From Poindextera sp963706385 (GTDB lineage Bacteria > Pseudomonadota > Alphaproteobacteria > Caulobacterales > Caulobacteraceae), in assembly GCA_963706385.1 (NCBI GenBank), contig OY970153.1, positions 248,001-312,000 of the forward strand: a DNA stretch of 64,000 nucleotides, read 5' to 3'. The notes under the pieces were generated by a model. That model did not search any database and was not told the origin of the DNA. It was given only the letters and a program-made list of their open reading frames with translations. The first letter of the stretch is position 1, and each line of letters opens with the position of its first letter. This document shows positions 28,419-36,536 of this stretch, in pieces. Made by a program: the position numbers and the translations under genes.

Positions 28419-30806
28419 TTGCAATTTCCTTCACGATGGATCGCGGCGGTCGGCGTGGCGGCGCTCAGCCTGATCGCCGTGGCCGGGTTCGGGCTGGCGG
28501 TCTATTCGGCCTGGCTGTTTCACGACATGCCCGACGCCTCCGAGTTGGTGGACTATCGCCCGCCGACGGCCACGCGAGTTTACGCCTGGGACGGCACGCT
28601 GATCGGTGAATTCTCGCAAGAGCGCCGGATTTTCGTGCCCTACGACCACATCCCTCCCCAGGTGGTGCGCGCCTTCCTGGCGGCCGAGGACCACAACTTC
28701 TTCGAACACGGCGGCGTCGATCTGACCGGAATGGTCCGGGCCATGGGCAAGAATGTGATCAACCTGGCCCAAGGCCGGCGGCTGGAGGGTGGCTCAACCA
28801 TCACCCAGCAGGTGGCCAAGAACGTGCTGTTGACCAACGAGGCGACGTTCGGGCGAAAGCTCAAGGAAGCGATCCTGGCCCAGAGGATCGAGCAGACCTT
28901 GACGAAGCCGCATATCCTTGAGCTCTATCTCAACGAAATCTGGCTGGGCTACCGCTCCTACGGGGTGGGGGCGGCGGCTTACAACTATTTCGGCAAGTCG
29001 CTGTCCGATCTGGATCTGGCCGAATGCGCCTATCTGGCCGCCCTGCCCAAGGGGCCGGACAACTATCATCCGGTGCGCAACAAGGCCGCCGCCATCCGCC
29101 GACGCAATTGGGTGCTGGGCCAGATGGCCGAGTTGGGCTGGGTCACCAATGCCCAGGCGCAGGCGGCGATGAAGGAGGATCTGGTGGTGCAGCAGGCGCC
29201 CGCCCGCGCCCGCTACCATGATGCCGACTATTTCGTCGAAGAGGTGCGCGAACGCGCACTGCTGACCCTCGGGCCCAAGCTGACCCAGGGCGGTTACTAC
29301 ATGCGCACCACCCTCGATCCGCAGTTGCAGTCCGCCGCGCGCCAAGCGCTGATGCGCGGGCTGGAGGCCTATGATCGCCGACACGGCTGGCGCGGGGCAT
29401 GGGGTCATGTCGAGGGGGACGAAGGCTGGCGGCGAGCCGCCCAGGCCAAGTCGCCGCCCTCGGAGCGGCGGGCTTGGCGAGCCGCGCGGGTGATTTCCGC
29501 CGAGGGCGGTGTGGTGCGGGTCAGCCCGATCGATGGCGCGCCGGACGGGGCGCTGGAGGGGGCCGACGTGGCCTGGGCACGGGCCGGAAAGGGGCTGAAG
29601 GCCGGCGATCTGATCTTCGTCGAGCCAACCGGGCCGGGCCGCTACGGTCTGCGGCAAGTGCCGATCGTCAACGGCGCCTTGGTCGCCATCGAGCCGCGCT
29701 CGGGTCGCACCCTGGCGATGGTCGGCGGCTATTCCTTCTCACTGTCCAACTTCAACCGGGCGACCCAAGCGATGCGTCAACCGGGCTCGTCGTTCAAGCC
29801 GTTCGTCTACGCCTCCGCACTGGAAAACGGCTTTACCCCGGCCTCGACCGTGGTCGACGGGCCGATCTCCCTGCCGGGCGCGCAGCCGGGCCAGATGTGG
29901 ACGCCGGAGAACTACCATAAGGACTATCTGGGCGCGCAGCCGCTGCGCCGGGGCCTGGAGTTGTCGCTGAACACCATGACCGTGCGCCTGGCCCAGGGCG
30001 TTGGCATGCCCAAGATCGTCGACATGGCCAAGCGGGCGGGGGTGGTCGACACCATGGACCCGGTGCTGTCCATGGCGCTGGGCGCGGGCGAAACCACGCC
30101 GTTTCGGCTGACCGCGGCCTATTCCGCCTTCGTCAATGGCGGGCGGAGGGTCAATCCGCACCTGATCGAGGTGGTCGAGGACAGCGACGGGCGGCCGGTG
30201 CTGAACGCCGACCAGCGCCCGTGTCCACGCTGCGACGCGCCGTTCGACGGCCAGGAATCGCCCCGCGTGGCCGAGACCGGGCCACAGGTGATGGATCCGA
30301 TCACCGCCTTTCAGATCACCACCATGCTCGAAGGCGTGGTCCAGCGCGGCACCGCCTATCAGGCCCACATCCTTGGCCGTCCAGTCGGCGGCAAGACCGG
30401 CACGACCAACGACTTCCGCAGTGCCTGGTTCGTCGGCTTCACCCCCGACATCGTGGTCGGCGTGTTCGTTGGCTTCGATGACAACCGCTCGCTGGGTCAG
30501 AACGAGACCGGGGCGGTGGACGCCGTGCCGATCTTCATCGACTTCATGCAGAGCGTGTTGAAGGACACCCCGGTGCATGACTTCGCCGCGCCCAAGGACG
30601 TCCGGTGGGGCATGGTCAACGGCATGCGCGAGGCCTTCCGGCCCGGCACCGAGCCGAAGCCCAACGCGCCGGCGAGCCCACTCGGCGGACCGGACGAGGC
30701 CCTGCCGATTGGCGGCGATGCGTCAAGACCCGGCAGCGGTCCCGTCGCGGCCGGCGCCCCGCCCGCACCCAGAAGGCCGCCGCCTGACCTGAATGGCCTC
30801 TACTAG
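28419..30806 (+). CDS. mrcA: Penicillin-binding protein 1A
   Basis: Bifunctional transglycosylase-transpeptidase. One membrane helix (about residues 8-30), then the GT51 domain with catalytic EDHNFFEHGGVD and GGSTITQQVAKN, an OB-like insert, and the transpeptidase domain with SxxK in RQPGSSFKPFVYAS, SxN in LSLNT and KTGTT in GGKTGTTNDFRSAWF. I chose the TTG at 28419 because GGAGG at 28405-28409 sits 9 bp ahead; an in-frame TTG at 28344 would add 25 Arg-rich residues. Length is then 795. Palindromic repeats and an IS follow the stop at once. Confidence 0.96.
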   Translation: MQFPSRWIAAVGVAALSLIAVAGFGLAVYSAWLFHDMPDASELVDYRPPTATRVYAWDGTLIGEFSQERRIFVPYDHIPPQVVRAFLAAEDHNFFEHGGVDLTGMVRAMGKNVINLAQGRRLEGGSTITQQVAKNVLLTNEATFGRKLKEAILAQRIEQTLTKPHILELYLNEIWLGYRSYGVGAAAYNYFGKSLSDLDLAECAYLAALPKGPDNYHPVRNKAAAIRRRNWVLGQMAELGWVTNAQAQAAMKEDLVVQQAPARARYHDADYFVEEVRERALLTLGPKLTQGGYYMRTTLDPQLQSAARQALMRGLEAYDRRHGWRGAWGHVEGDEGWRRAAQAKSPPSERRAWRAARVISAEGGVVRVSPIDGAPDGALEGADVAWARAGKGLKAGDLIFVEPTGPGRYGLRQVPIVNGALVAIEPRSGRTLAMVGGYSFSLSNFNRATQAMRQPGSSFKPFVYASALENGFTPASTVVDGPISLPGAQPGQMWTPENYHKDYLGAQPLRRGLELSLNTMTVRLAQGVGMPKIVDMAKRAGVVDTMDPVLSMALGAGETTPFRLTAAYSAFVNGGRRVNPHLIEVVEDSDGRPVLNADQRPCPRCDAPFDGQESPRVAETGPQVMDPITAFQITTMLEGVVQRGTAYQAHILGRPVGGKTGTTNDFRSAWFVGFTPDIVVGVFVGFDDNRSLGQNETGAVDAVPIFIDFMQSVLKDTPVHDFAAPKDVRWGMVNGMREAFRPGTEPKPNAPASPLGGPDEALPIGGDASRPGSGPVAAGAPPAPRRPPPDLNGLY

Positions 30807-30853
30807 AGCGCGTTCCGCAAAAGTGGACCCGGTTTTGCGATCAGAACGCGCTC
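30806..30853. repeat. Palindromic intergenic repeat, unit 1
   Basis: GAGCGCGTTC (30806-30815) and GAACGCGCTC (30844-30853) are perfect inverted arms with a second nested stem (CGCAAAA/TTTTGCG). This is the type of interspersed palindrome seen at gene ends across alphaproteobacteria. It starts within the mrcA stop codon and may act as transcription terminator or mRNA stabiliser. Confidence 0.75.
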
Positions 30854-30866
30854 AAGCTTTTGAATT

Positions 30867-30917
30867 TAGAGCACGATTCAACGATCAGGCGATTCCGCCT
30901 GATCGCATCGTGCTCTA
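30867..30917. repeat. Palindromic intergenic repeat, unit 2
   Basis: TAGAGCACGAT (30867-30877) and ATCGTGCTCTA (30907-30917) are perfect 11-bp arms enclosing a nested GATCAGGCG/CGCCTGATC stem. The last two bases, TA, are the apparent target of the adjoining insertion sequence. Confidence 0.8.
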
Positions 30918-31764
30918 GGTTCTGTGGACTCTAGGGATTCCCGCTGATCGCGAAGCGTGATTTAAGACTGCTTTTTGGAGGCGGTCTTGGGTGTGATGGA
31001 TCGATTGGTGTTGAGCGACGCCAATTGGGAGCGGATTTCGGGTCTGATCATAGGTCGGCCTGATCAGAAGGGCTCGACTGGGCGCGACAATCGGATGTTT
31101 GTCGAAGGGGTGCTTTGGATTGTGCGCACGGGCTCGCCCTGGCGCGATCTTCCCGATGTTTTCGGCGACTGGAATAGTGTCTGGCGACGGTTCAATCGGT
31201 GGAGCCAGAAGGGCGTCTGGTGGCGCATCTTCGAGGCGATGTCGGATGATCCCGACTTCGAATACCTGATCGTCGACTCCACCATCGTTCGCGCCCACCA
31301 GCATGCGGCAGGGGCGAAAAAGGGGGGCCTGAAGATCAGGCCATTGGCCGCTCGCGCGGCGGCCTGAGCACCAAGATCCACATGGCCGTCCGTGGGTTAG
31401 GCTGCCCTGTGCGCTTTACCCTTACCGCTGGCCAGATGGGTGATGCGCCACAAGCCGGGCCGTTGATCGAGGGCCTGCCCGCTGAAATCGTCATGGCCGA
31501 CACCGCCTACGACGCAGACCACTTGCGCCAGGCGATCGCCGACAAGGGCGCGCTCGCGGTGATCCCCAACAATCCCTCGCGCGCCAAAAAGCACCCGCTG
31601 GACAAGCACCTCTATGCCCAACGACACCTCGTCGAGTGCTGCTTCTCGAAGCTCAAGCAGTTCCGCCGCGTGGCCACGCGCTTCGAAAAGACCGCCAGGA
31701 ACTATCTGGCCGTGATCACGCTCGCCGCCATCGTCCTGTGGTTACGATAAGTGTCCACAGAACC
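30918..31764 (+). mobile_element. IS5-family (IS427-group-like) insertion sequence, 847 bp
   Basis: Terminal inverted repeats GGTTCTGTGGAC (30918-30929) and GTCCACAGAACC (31753-31764) are perfect over 12 bp. Both ends are flanked by TA within CTAG, fitting the TA-type target duplication of this group. The element carries one DDE transposase in two overlapping frames. Left insertion point is the last TA of a palindromic repeat; on the right the next gene's stop codon (TAG on the minus strand) straddles the border. The element seems complete and potentially active. Confidence 0.93.
30996..31750 (+). CDS. IS5-family transposase made by programmed -1 frameshift
   Basis: The first frame (30996 or the GTG just before, to 31367) encodes the N-terminal part (GRDNRMFVEGVLWIVRTGSP, WRDLPDVFGDWNSVWRRFNR) with the first catalytic Asp in YLIVDSTIVRAHQHA. 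The run AAAAAGGGGGG at 31317-31327 contains the slippery heptamer A-AAG-GGG (31319-31325) in phase; slipping back one base continues as KGGPEDQAIGRSRGGLSTKI, the family consensus, to a stop at 31750. The second Asp is in VMADTAYDADHL and the Glu in HLVECCFSKLKQ. About 251 residues when fused. The frame structure is normal for this IS group, not damage. Confidence 0.92.
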
Positions 31765-32231
31765 TAGGGGTTCAGCGTGTCGATCTGCTCGGTCAGTCGT
31801 TGGAGACCTTGGATAACGCTTGAGCGATCGACCTCGGCGTCGGGATGTCGCAGGAGCCGGAACGCCGACAGGAATATCGCCACCGCGGCCGGATTCCACC
31901 GCTCGCGCGAACGCAGACGGTCGACCAGTTCGCAGAAGCTGAAGGTGGCCTCGCTCAATTCGGTCAGGCCGAACACGCCGGCCACGGCATGTATGTCATT
32001 GGACAGATCGTAAATCAGCAGCTTCACCTCGTCGGTTAGCCGCGTATCGCCTTCGGCGCAAAGGCGCTCGATCTGCTCCAGTTGGCTGTCCATAACTTCG
32101 AGGCATGTTTGGCGAACGGTTTCGAGATTGACGTTCGCCTGTTCGAGCGCGTCACCGATCCGCACGCCGCCCGGCGTCTGCATGAGCTTCGCCAGAGGAT
32201 TTCGCCAGGGTATGAAGGTCGCCACGTTCAT
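31764..32231 (-). CDS. Hpt-like protein coupled to a response regulator
   Basis: A 155-residue all-helical protein. The segment LIYDLSNDIHAVAGVFGLTE resembles the His-phosphotransfer helix (HxxxG) with His81 as candidate phospho-acceptor, followed by the second helix EATFSFCELVDRL. The usual Lys after the His is replaced (AVAG), so Hpt function is uncertain. The ATG overlaps the stop of the upstream response-regulator gene by four bases (ATGA, 32228-32231), so the two are co-translated. Its stop codon abuts the IS; the insertion left the coding end intact. Confidence 0.65.
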   Translation of the reverse strand: MNVATFIPWRNPLAKLMQTPGGVRIGDALEQANVNLETVRQTCLEVMDSQLEQIERLCAEGDTRLTDEVKLLIYDLSNDIHAVAGVFGLTELSEATFSFCELVDRLRSRERWNPAAVAIFLSAFRLLRHPDAEVDRSSVIQGLQRLTEQIDTLNP

Positions 32232-32815
32232 AGGCCGAGCCCTTGGATCGCATACGCAGCGCCGGATTCCTCCGGCGCGTTCAGAGGCTCTTCAACCACT
32301 TCCGACGAATCATCGTATCGCCGTCCTGGGATCCCGGTCGGCGGCCCCTCGTCGTGGAACCGCCGATCGGGCCCGACATAGCTGGCGCATTTGACGTAGG
32401 GACGCTTCTCGCGGGCGACCCAAAGAATCCGCTCGAGCACGGAAGCCGGACTGACCGGCTTGGCCAAGACGGCGTTGGCGCCGCAATCGCGCGCGCGCTC
32501 CACGTTCGATTTCTGTGTGTGACCAGCAATCAGAACTACTGGGGCAAAAGAATTCGATCCCAGATCCGCTCGTCGGAGCCAGTTCATAAAATCGTACGCG
32601 TCTTTATGTTTAAGATTTGCGTTGATCAAAATCAAATCTACTTCATTATCGGCTAAAAAATGCTTTGCAGTAGATATGGATTCAAATTTATTAAAAAGTT
32701 TTACGCCAAATGCTCTAATTATTTCAATAAGAATACTTACCCCCTCGGAATGATCGTCAATTAACAACAGTCTTGCGCGCTCAAAATTGAATCTTTCTGT
32801 TGGATTTAACGTCAT
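32228..32815 (-). CDS. Degenerate response regulator (Asn at the phospho-Asp position)
   Basis: A 195-residue protein with a receiver domain at about residues 14-135. The acidic pair is present (LLLIDDHSE, Asp20-Asp21) and the Lys in VLAKPVSPASV, but the phospho-acceptor position reads LILINANL, with Asn65 in place of Asp, and the Thr/Ser switch is Ala (VVLIAGHT). Hence a pseudo-receiver. The C-terminal 60 residues, with YVGPDRRFHDEGPPTGIPGR, form no known output domain. The first roughly 80 codons are A/T-rich (79 of 240 G+C at 32581-32820, 33%), while the rest matches the genome, so the gene looks chimeric. Confidence 0.75.
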   Translation of the reverse strand: MTLNPTERFNFERARLLLIDDHSEGVSILIEIIRAFGVKLFNKFESISTAKHFLADNEVDLILINANLKHKDAYDFMNWLRRADLGSNSFAPVVLIAGHTQKSNVERARDCGANAVLAKPVSPASVLERILWVAREKRPYVKCASYVGPDRRFHDEGPPTGIPGRRYDDSSEVVEEPLNAPEESGAAYAIQGLGL

Positions 32816-33301
32816 TGTCCCCGCCGAATCGAATCAACAATTATTTAAGTTTTGATTGAAGCCGTAAGTCAGCGGACCGCCCAGTGAGCGGAAATGCAAT
32901 TGTGATCGTAAGTTAGTGAAGTGAACGGTGGGTAAAATTATACTCGACATGCGAGAAATTCACACCGATCTCTCCCATCGGTCCCCTGATTTGGGATGGT
33001 CGTTTGCGTTCGACGCGGGGAGGACCTTTGGGTCAGGAGTCAAGGCTGCCCGAAACGGGATTATTCAATGGCGTAAGATTCGGATTGTGTTGATCAAATC
33101 GCATGCGTGACGCGGAATGTCGCGGCCCCGTCAGGCGCTAGGCGATTGAGCCGGCATTGAAGCGGGTCGCGCATCGGGTTATGTCGCGCGCCCACGCTGG
33201 ATCACCGCCTACCGATCCTAGCTCTGGAGCCTTGGTTGAGTGAGTCTCCCGGTTGGCGAAGCGGTTCCGCCTAGCCGGGAAGCACTCTTGGAGCGAACAT
33301 C
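32816..33301. other. Intergenic region upstream of prfB
   Basis: These 486 bp are A/T-richer than the flanks, continuing the low-G+C patch of the response regulator up to about 33110. A 60-codon frame at 32928-33110 has no recognisable protein features. Near 33249-33285 a CCCGG...CCGGG stem precedes prfB and could be part of its leader. Otherwise nothing is seen. Confidence 0.35.
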
Positions 33302-34428
33302 ATGAGAGCGGATGTTGAGGCCGGAGCGGCCGACATCGAGCAGTCGATCGGACTGCTCAGGAGGCGACTTTGACTGGGATGTGGCGCTAAGGCAGCTGGA
33401 CGAGTTGGACGCCCGGGTCGAGAACCCGAGTCTTTGGGACAAGCCGGCCGAGGCCCAGACCCTGATGCGCGAACGCACGCGGTTGGCCGCCCAGGTCGAG
33501 GCGGTGCGCTCGCTGGAGCGCGACCTGGCCGACGCGGTCGGCTTCGCCGAAATGGCCGACGCCGAGGGCGACGAGGCCTCGCTGGAGGACGCGCGGGCCC
33601 AGCTCAAGGCGCTGAAGGCGCGCGCCGGCCGCGCCGAGCTCGAGGCGCTGCTCTCCGGCGAGGCGGACGGCAACGACGCCTATGTGGAGATCAATTCCGG
33701 CGCGGGCGGCACCGAGTTCCTGCGACTGGGCCGGGATGCTCTTGCGCATGTACGCCCGCTGGGCCGGCGCCCACGGCATGAGCGTCGAGGTGATCGAGGA
33801 GACGCCGGGCGAACAGGCCGGGATTAAGTCGGCCACCCTGATGATCAAGGGGGCGAACGCCTATGGCTGGCTGAAGACCGAGGCCGGGGTCCACCGGTTG
33901 GTGCGGATTTCGCCGTTCGATTCCAACGCCCGCCGGCACACCAGCTTCGCCTCGGTCTGGGTCTATCCGGTGGTCGACGACACCATCGAGATCGAGATCA
34001 ACCCCTCCGACGTGCGTACCGACACCTACCGCGCCTCCGGCGCCGGCGGCCAGCACATCAACAAGACCGATTCCGCCGTGCGTCTGACCCACATCCCGAC
34101 CGGCATCGCGGTGGCCTGCCAGGCCGGCCGCTCACAGCACCAGAACCGCGACGAGGCCTGGAAAATGCTGCGCGCGCGGCTCTACGAGTTGGAGCTGCAA
34201 AAGCGCGAGGCCGCCGCCCAGGCGCTGGAGGACGAAAAGACCGACATCGGCTGGGGCCACCAGATCCGCTCCTACGTCCTGCAGCCCTATCAGATGGTCA
34301 AGGATCTCAGAACCAACGTCGAGACCTCGGACACCGACGGCGTGCTGGATGGCGACTTGGACGCCTTCATGGGTGCGTCCTTGGCGCAGCGGGTGGGGGT
34401 GACACGGGACGCGGAAGCGGCGGGGTAG
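33302..34428 (+). CDS. prfB: Peptide chain release factor 2 (programmed +1 frameshift; plus one extra base)
   Basis: Recognises UGA and UAA stops. The ATG at 33302 opens a 23-codon frame ending in an in-frame TGA (33371-33373); a +1 shift there continues with DWDVALRQLDELDARVENPS. The SPF recognition motif (RISPFDSNARRH) and GGQ catalytic motif (SGAGGQHINKTDSAVRLT) prove RF2. A second break at 33714-33719 is different: GAGTTC appears where the family needs GAGTCC (GGTESCDWAGMLLRMY); one extra T must be removed to reach the frame ending at 34428. The second break is probably a sequence error, as prfB is essential. Total about 374 residues. Confidence 0.95.
33359..33374 (+). promoter_or_regulatory. 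RF2 autoregulatory +1 frameshift site
   Basis: AGGAGG (33359-33364), three bases, then CTT TGA C (33368-33374). This is the classical prfB arrangement: an internal Shine-Dalgarno-like element three bases ahead of a CUU-UGA-C slip site. When RF2 is scarce, ribosomes pause at UGA and shift +1, making more RF2. Confidence 0.95.
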
Positions 34429-34439
34429 AAGACCCGGCG

Positions 34440-34568
34440 TCAGCTCCGCTTAGTGCCGCGCAGGGCCAGGATGTCCTGGATCCGGGGCTGGGCCGCCGAG
34501 CTGGTGGTGGACCTCGGATCGCTGAGGCCCGTGTTCAACGGCCGGATCGGCCTGACCAGTTTGGACAT
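34440..34568 (-). CDS. Candidate small protein, 42 residues
   Basis: An ATG at 34568 preceded by AAGGAAA at a good distance opens a 42-codon frame ending at TGA 34440. The product, starting MSKLVRPIRPLNTGLSDPRS, is basic and ends ILALRGTKRS. It fills most of the gap between prfB and the bactofilin gene and lies on the bactofilin strand, downstream of it. I recognise no family. Codon use is genome-like. Support is only the ribosome binding site and position. Confidence 0.45.
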   Translation of the reverse strand: MSKLVRPIRPLNTGLSDPRSTTSSAAQPRIQDILALRGTKRS

Positions 34569-34681
34569 GGAGTTTCCTTGGCCGGACCGCGGCGCGCCGC
34601 GCGCGTCGCCCCTAGCCGCTCCACATATAGCACGGATGGCGCGATCGTTTGTCCGTCGCGCGAATAAATCGCGCCCAGGCC

Positions 34682-35152
34682 TTAGCTAGAGGCGCCGCTC
34701 GCCGCGCTGATGTCGATGACGTCGCCGCTGGTGGCCAGAGACGTGGCGGCGCGCTGGAGCCGCTTGCTACGGCCCTCGAAGAAGGCGCCGGTCTCGATGG
34801 TCAGCTGCTCGTGGGTGATGTCGCCGTCGACGTGGGCGCTGGCGTGGAGCCGCACCTGTTTGGCGGTGATCGAACCGGTCACCCGGCCGCGGACCTCCGC
34901 CGCCTCGGCGTTGATCGAGCCCTCGATCTTGCCGCTCTCGCCGATCGACAGGCGCGCCGCCGAAACATCGCCCCGGATCGTCCCGTCGATGTGCAGTTCG
35001 CCGTCGCCGCGCAGGTTGCCTTCGATGGTGATGTCGTCGGCGATCAGCGAGGCGACCTTGGGCGGCGTCTTACGCGCCGGACCGGTTTCGGACAGCGGCG
35101 CCGGTTCAGACGAAGGGCCGACGCGGCCCGGTTTAGCCCGCTTGCTGAACAT
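34682..35152 (-). CDS. Bactofilin
   Basis: A 156-residue cytoskeletal polymer-forming protein of the DUF583 family. The core of Gly-rich beta-helix repeats runs about residues 40-130 (IADDITIEGNLRGDGELHID, GTIRGDVSAARLSIGESGKI, GRVTGSITAKQVRLHASAHV), flanked by short disordered ends. Bactofilins such as BacA/BacB of Caulobacter localise at poles or stalk base and recruit wall enzymes. The gene start overlaps the end of the M23 peptidase gene by 20 bp, a conserved functional pair. Confidence 0.93.
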   Translation of the reverse strand: MFSKRAKPGRVGPSSEPAPLSETGPARKTPPKVASLIADDITIEGNLRGDGELHIDGTIRGDVSAARLSIGESGKIEGSINAEAAEVRGRVTGSITAKQVRLHASAHVDGDITHEQLTIETGAFFEGRSKRLQRAATSLATSGDVIDISAASGASS

Positions 35153-36290
35153 AGTCTCCAGCCCTCACAAAGCGCTCAGGGTTCTGTGGACGGCCGTCCA
35201 CCCAGACTTCGTAATGCAGATGAGGCCCGGTGGAGCGGCCTGTCGAGCCAATTCCGCCGATTCTTTGGTGGACGCCGACGCGCTGGCCGACGCTGACCGA
35301 GATCGCCGCCAGGTGGGCGTAGCGGGTCTTGAAGCCGTGGCCGTGGTCGATTTCGATGGTGTTGCCGTAGCCGCTGCGCGCGCCGGTGAACGAGACCACG
35401 CCCGGGGCGGTCGAATAGACCGGGGTCATTATCGGGCCGGCGAAGTCGAGGCCGGGATGGAAGGCGGGGCGGCCGGTGAACGGATCCATCCGCACGCCAT
35501 AGCCGCTGGCCTGGGAGGTGTTGGTTGTCGGTCGAGCGAGCGGCAGGGCGGCGGAGGCGCCGGCTAGGGCGTTCATGTCGGACAGGTCGTTCGCCGCATG
35601 CTGTATGCGCCCGGCGAATTCGTCGTCGACGTCCAGCACCGCGGCGAGGGCGCGGGGATCCTTGGTGTCGATCAAGGGCCCGCCCAGACTGTTCGGATCG
35701 GCCTGGCTGAAGGCGTTGGGATCCAGCCCCGCCAGCCGGAACGCCAGCCGCAGCCGGTCGGCGCGGGAGTGGGCGAAGGTTTCGGCTTCGGCGATCAGCC
35801 GATCCTGGTCGGCGCGCACGGCTCTCAGGCCATCGGTGGGGCCTTGGCCGGCGAACAGCTTCAGCGGAGGGGGGGCAATCGCCTGGGCCGCGCCGGGTTG
35901 GCCCTTGATCTCGGAAAACAGCATGGCCAGCGCGGCGTGGCGCTTTTCGGTGGACAGCGCCAATTCCTGGAACGAGCCGTTGGTGTCGCTGAGCTGAGCC
36001 ACGGCGCTGTTCAGCCGGGCCTGGCGGTCGGCGATCAGCCGCTCGTAGTAGGCGCGGGTGCGCTGGGCCGCGTGACTGCTCGGTCCGCCTGAGACCGCCG
36101 TGACGGCGACCGCGACGGTGCACAACAGGGTCCACAGCGCCAGGGCGCCGATGCCGCCGGCGATCACCGTCTGCCGACCGGTGGTCAGCACGAGGCCGCG
36201 GGTCTCGCCTGACGAGCGAATATAGATGTGCCGTTCGGGAAACAGCGCTTCGAGGAAGCGCCGCCAGCGCGCCAGCCTGGCAGTGATCAT
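35133..36290 (-). CDS. M23 (LytM) peptidoglycan endopeptidase, membrane-anchored
   Basis: A 385-residue protein with one N-terminal membrane helix (about residues 38-62), a coiled-coil-like region (about 80-130), and a C-terminal M23 domain. Zinc ligands are intact: HPGLDFAGP (HxxxD) and the HLHYEVW motif (HxH), with YAHLAAISVSVGQRV between them, so it should be active. It lies upstream of and overlapping the bactofilin gene; in relatives the two act together in shaping the wall. Confidence 0.92.
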   Translation of the reverse strand: MITARLARWRRFLEALFPERHIYIRSSGETRGLVLTTGRQTVIAGGIGALALWTLLCTVAVAVTAVSGGPSSHAAQRTRAYYERLIADRQARLNSAVAQLSDTNGSFQELALSTEKRHAALAMLFSEIKGQPGAAQAIAPPPLKLFAGQGPTDGLRAVRADQDRLIAEAETFAHSRADRLRLAFRLAGLDPNAFSQADPNSLGGPLIDTKDPRALAAVLDVDDEFAGRIQHAANDLSDMNALAGASAALPLARPTTNTSQASGYGVRMDPFTGRPAFHPGLDFAGPIMTPVYSTAPGVVSFTGARSGYGNTIEIDHGHGFKTRYAHLAAISVSVGQRVGVHQRIGGIGSTGRSTGPHLHYEVWVDGRPQNPERFVRAGDYVQQAG

Positions 36291-36438
36291 CGATGCGGAG
36301 CCCTGAGTTCAGGTTCTCCACGATATGCCTTGATCCGGATCAAATGCGCAACCCCACCCTGCCTCAGGCCGAGGTGGCGATCGGCGGCTCCCTTATCGCG
36401 CCGAGCCGCGGCGCGGGCCGCGCGTCGCCGGCGAATGC

Positions 36439-36536
36439 TTAATCACCGATGAATTCCAGCGTCTGAGCGAAGCCTTTGCCAATCGGGGCGAGCTCCAGTG
36501 GGTGCGGCAGGTTGTCGCAGTCGCGCCACCAGTTCA
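36439..36536 (-). pseudogene. Possible C-terminal remnant of an unknown gene
   Basis: In the 243-bp gap between the M23 and bcp genes, a minus-strand frame overlapping the bcp stop reads LNWWRDCDNLPHPLELAPIG and ends FIGD-stop at 36439. The Trp/Asp/Pro-rich composition looks like real protein, but no start exists before it runs into bcp. It may be the tail of a lost gene; I could not name the family. Confidence 0.25.

Noticed and set aside
32928..33110. 60-codon frame in the region upstream of prfB
   Set aside because: GTG start without ribosome binding site, no recognisable protein features, in an A/T-shifted non-coding stretch.
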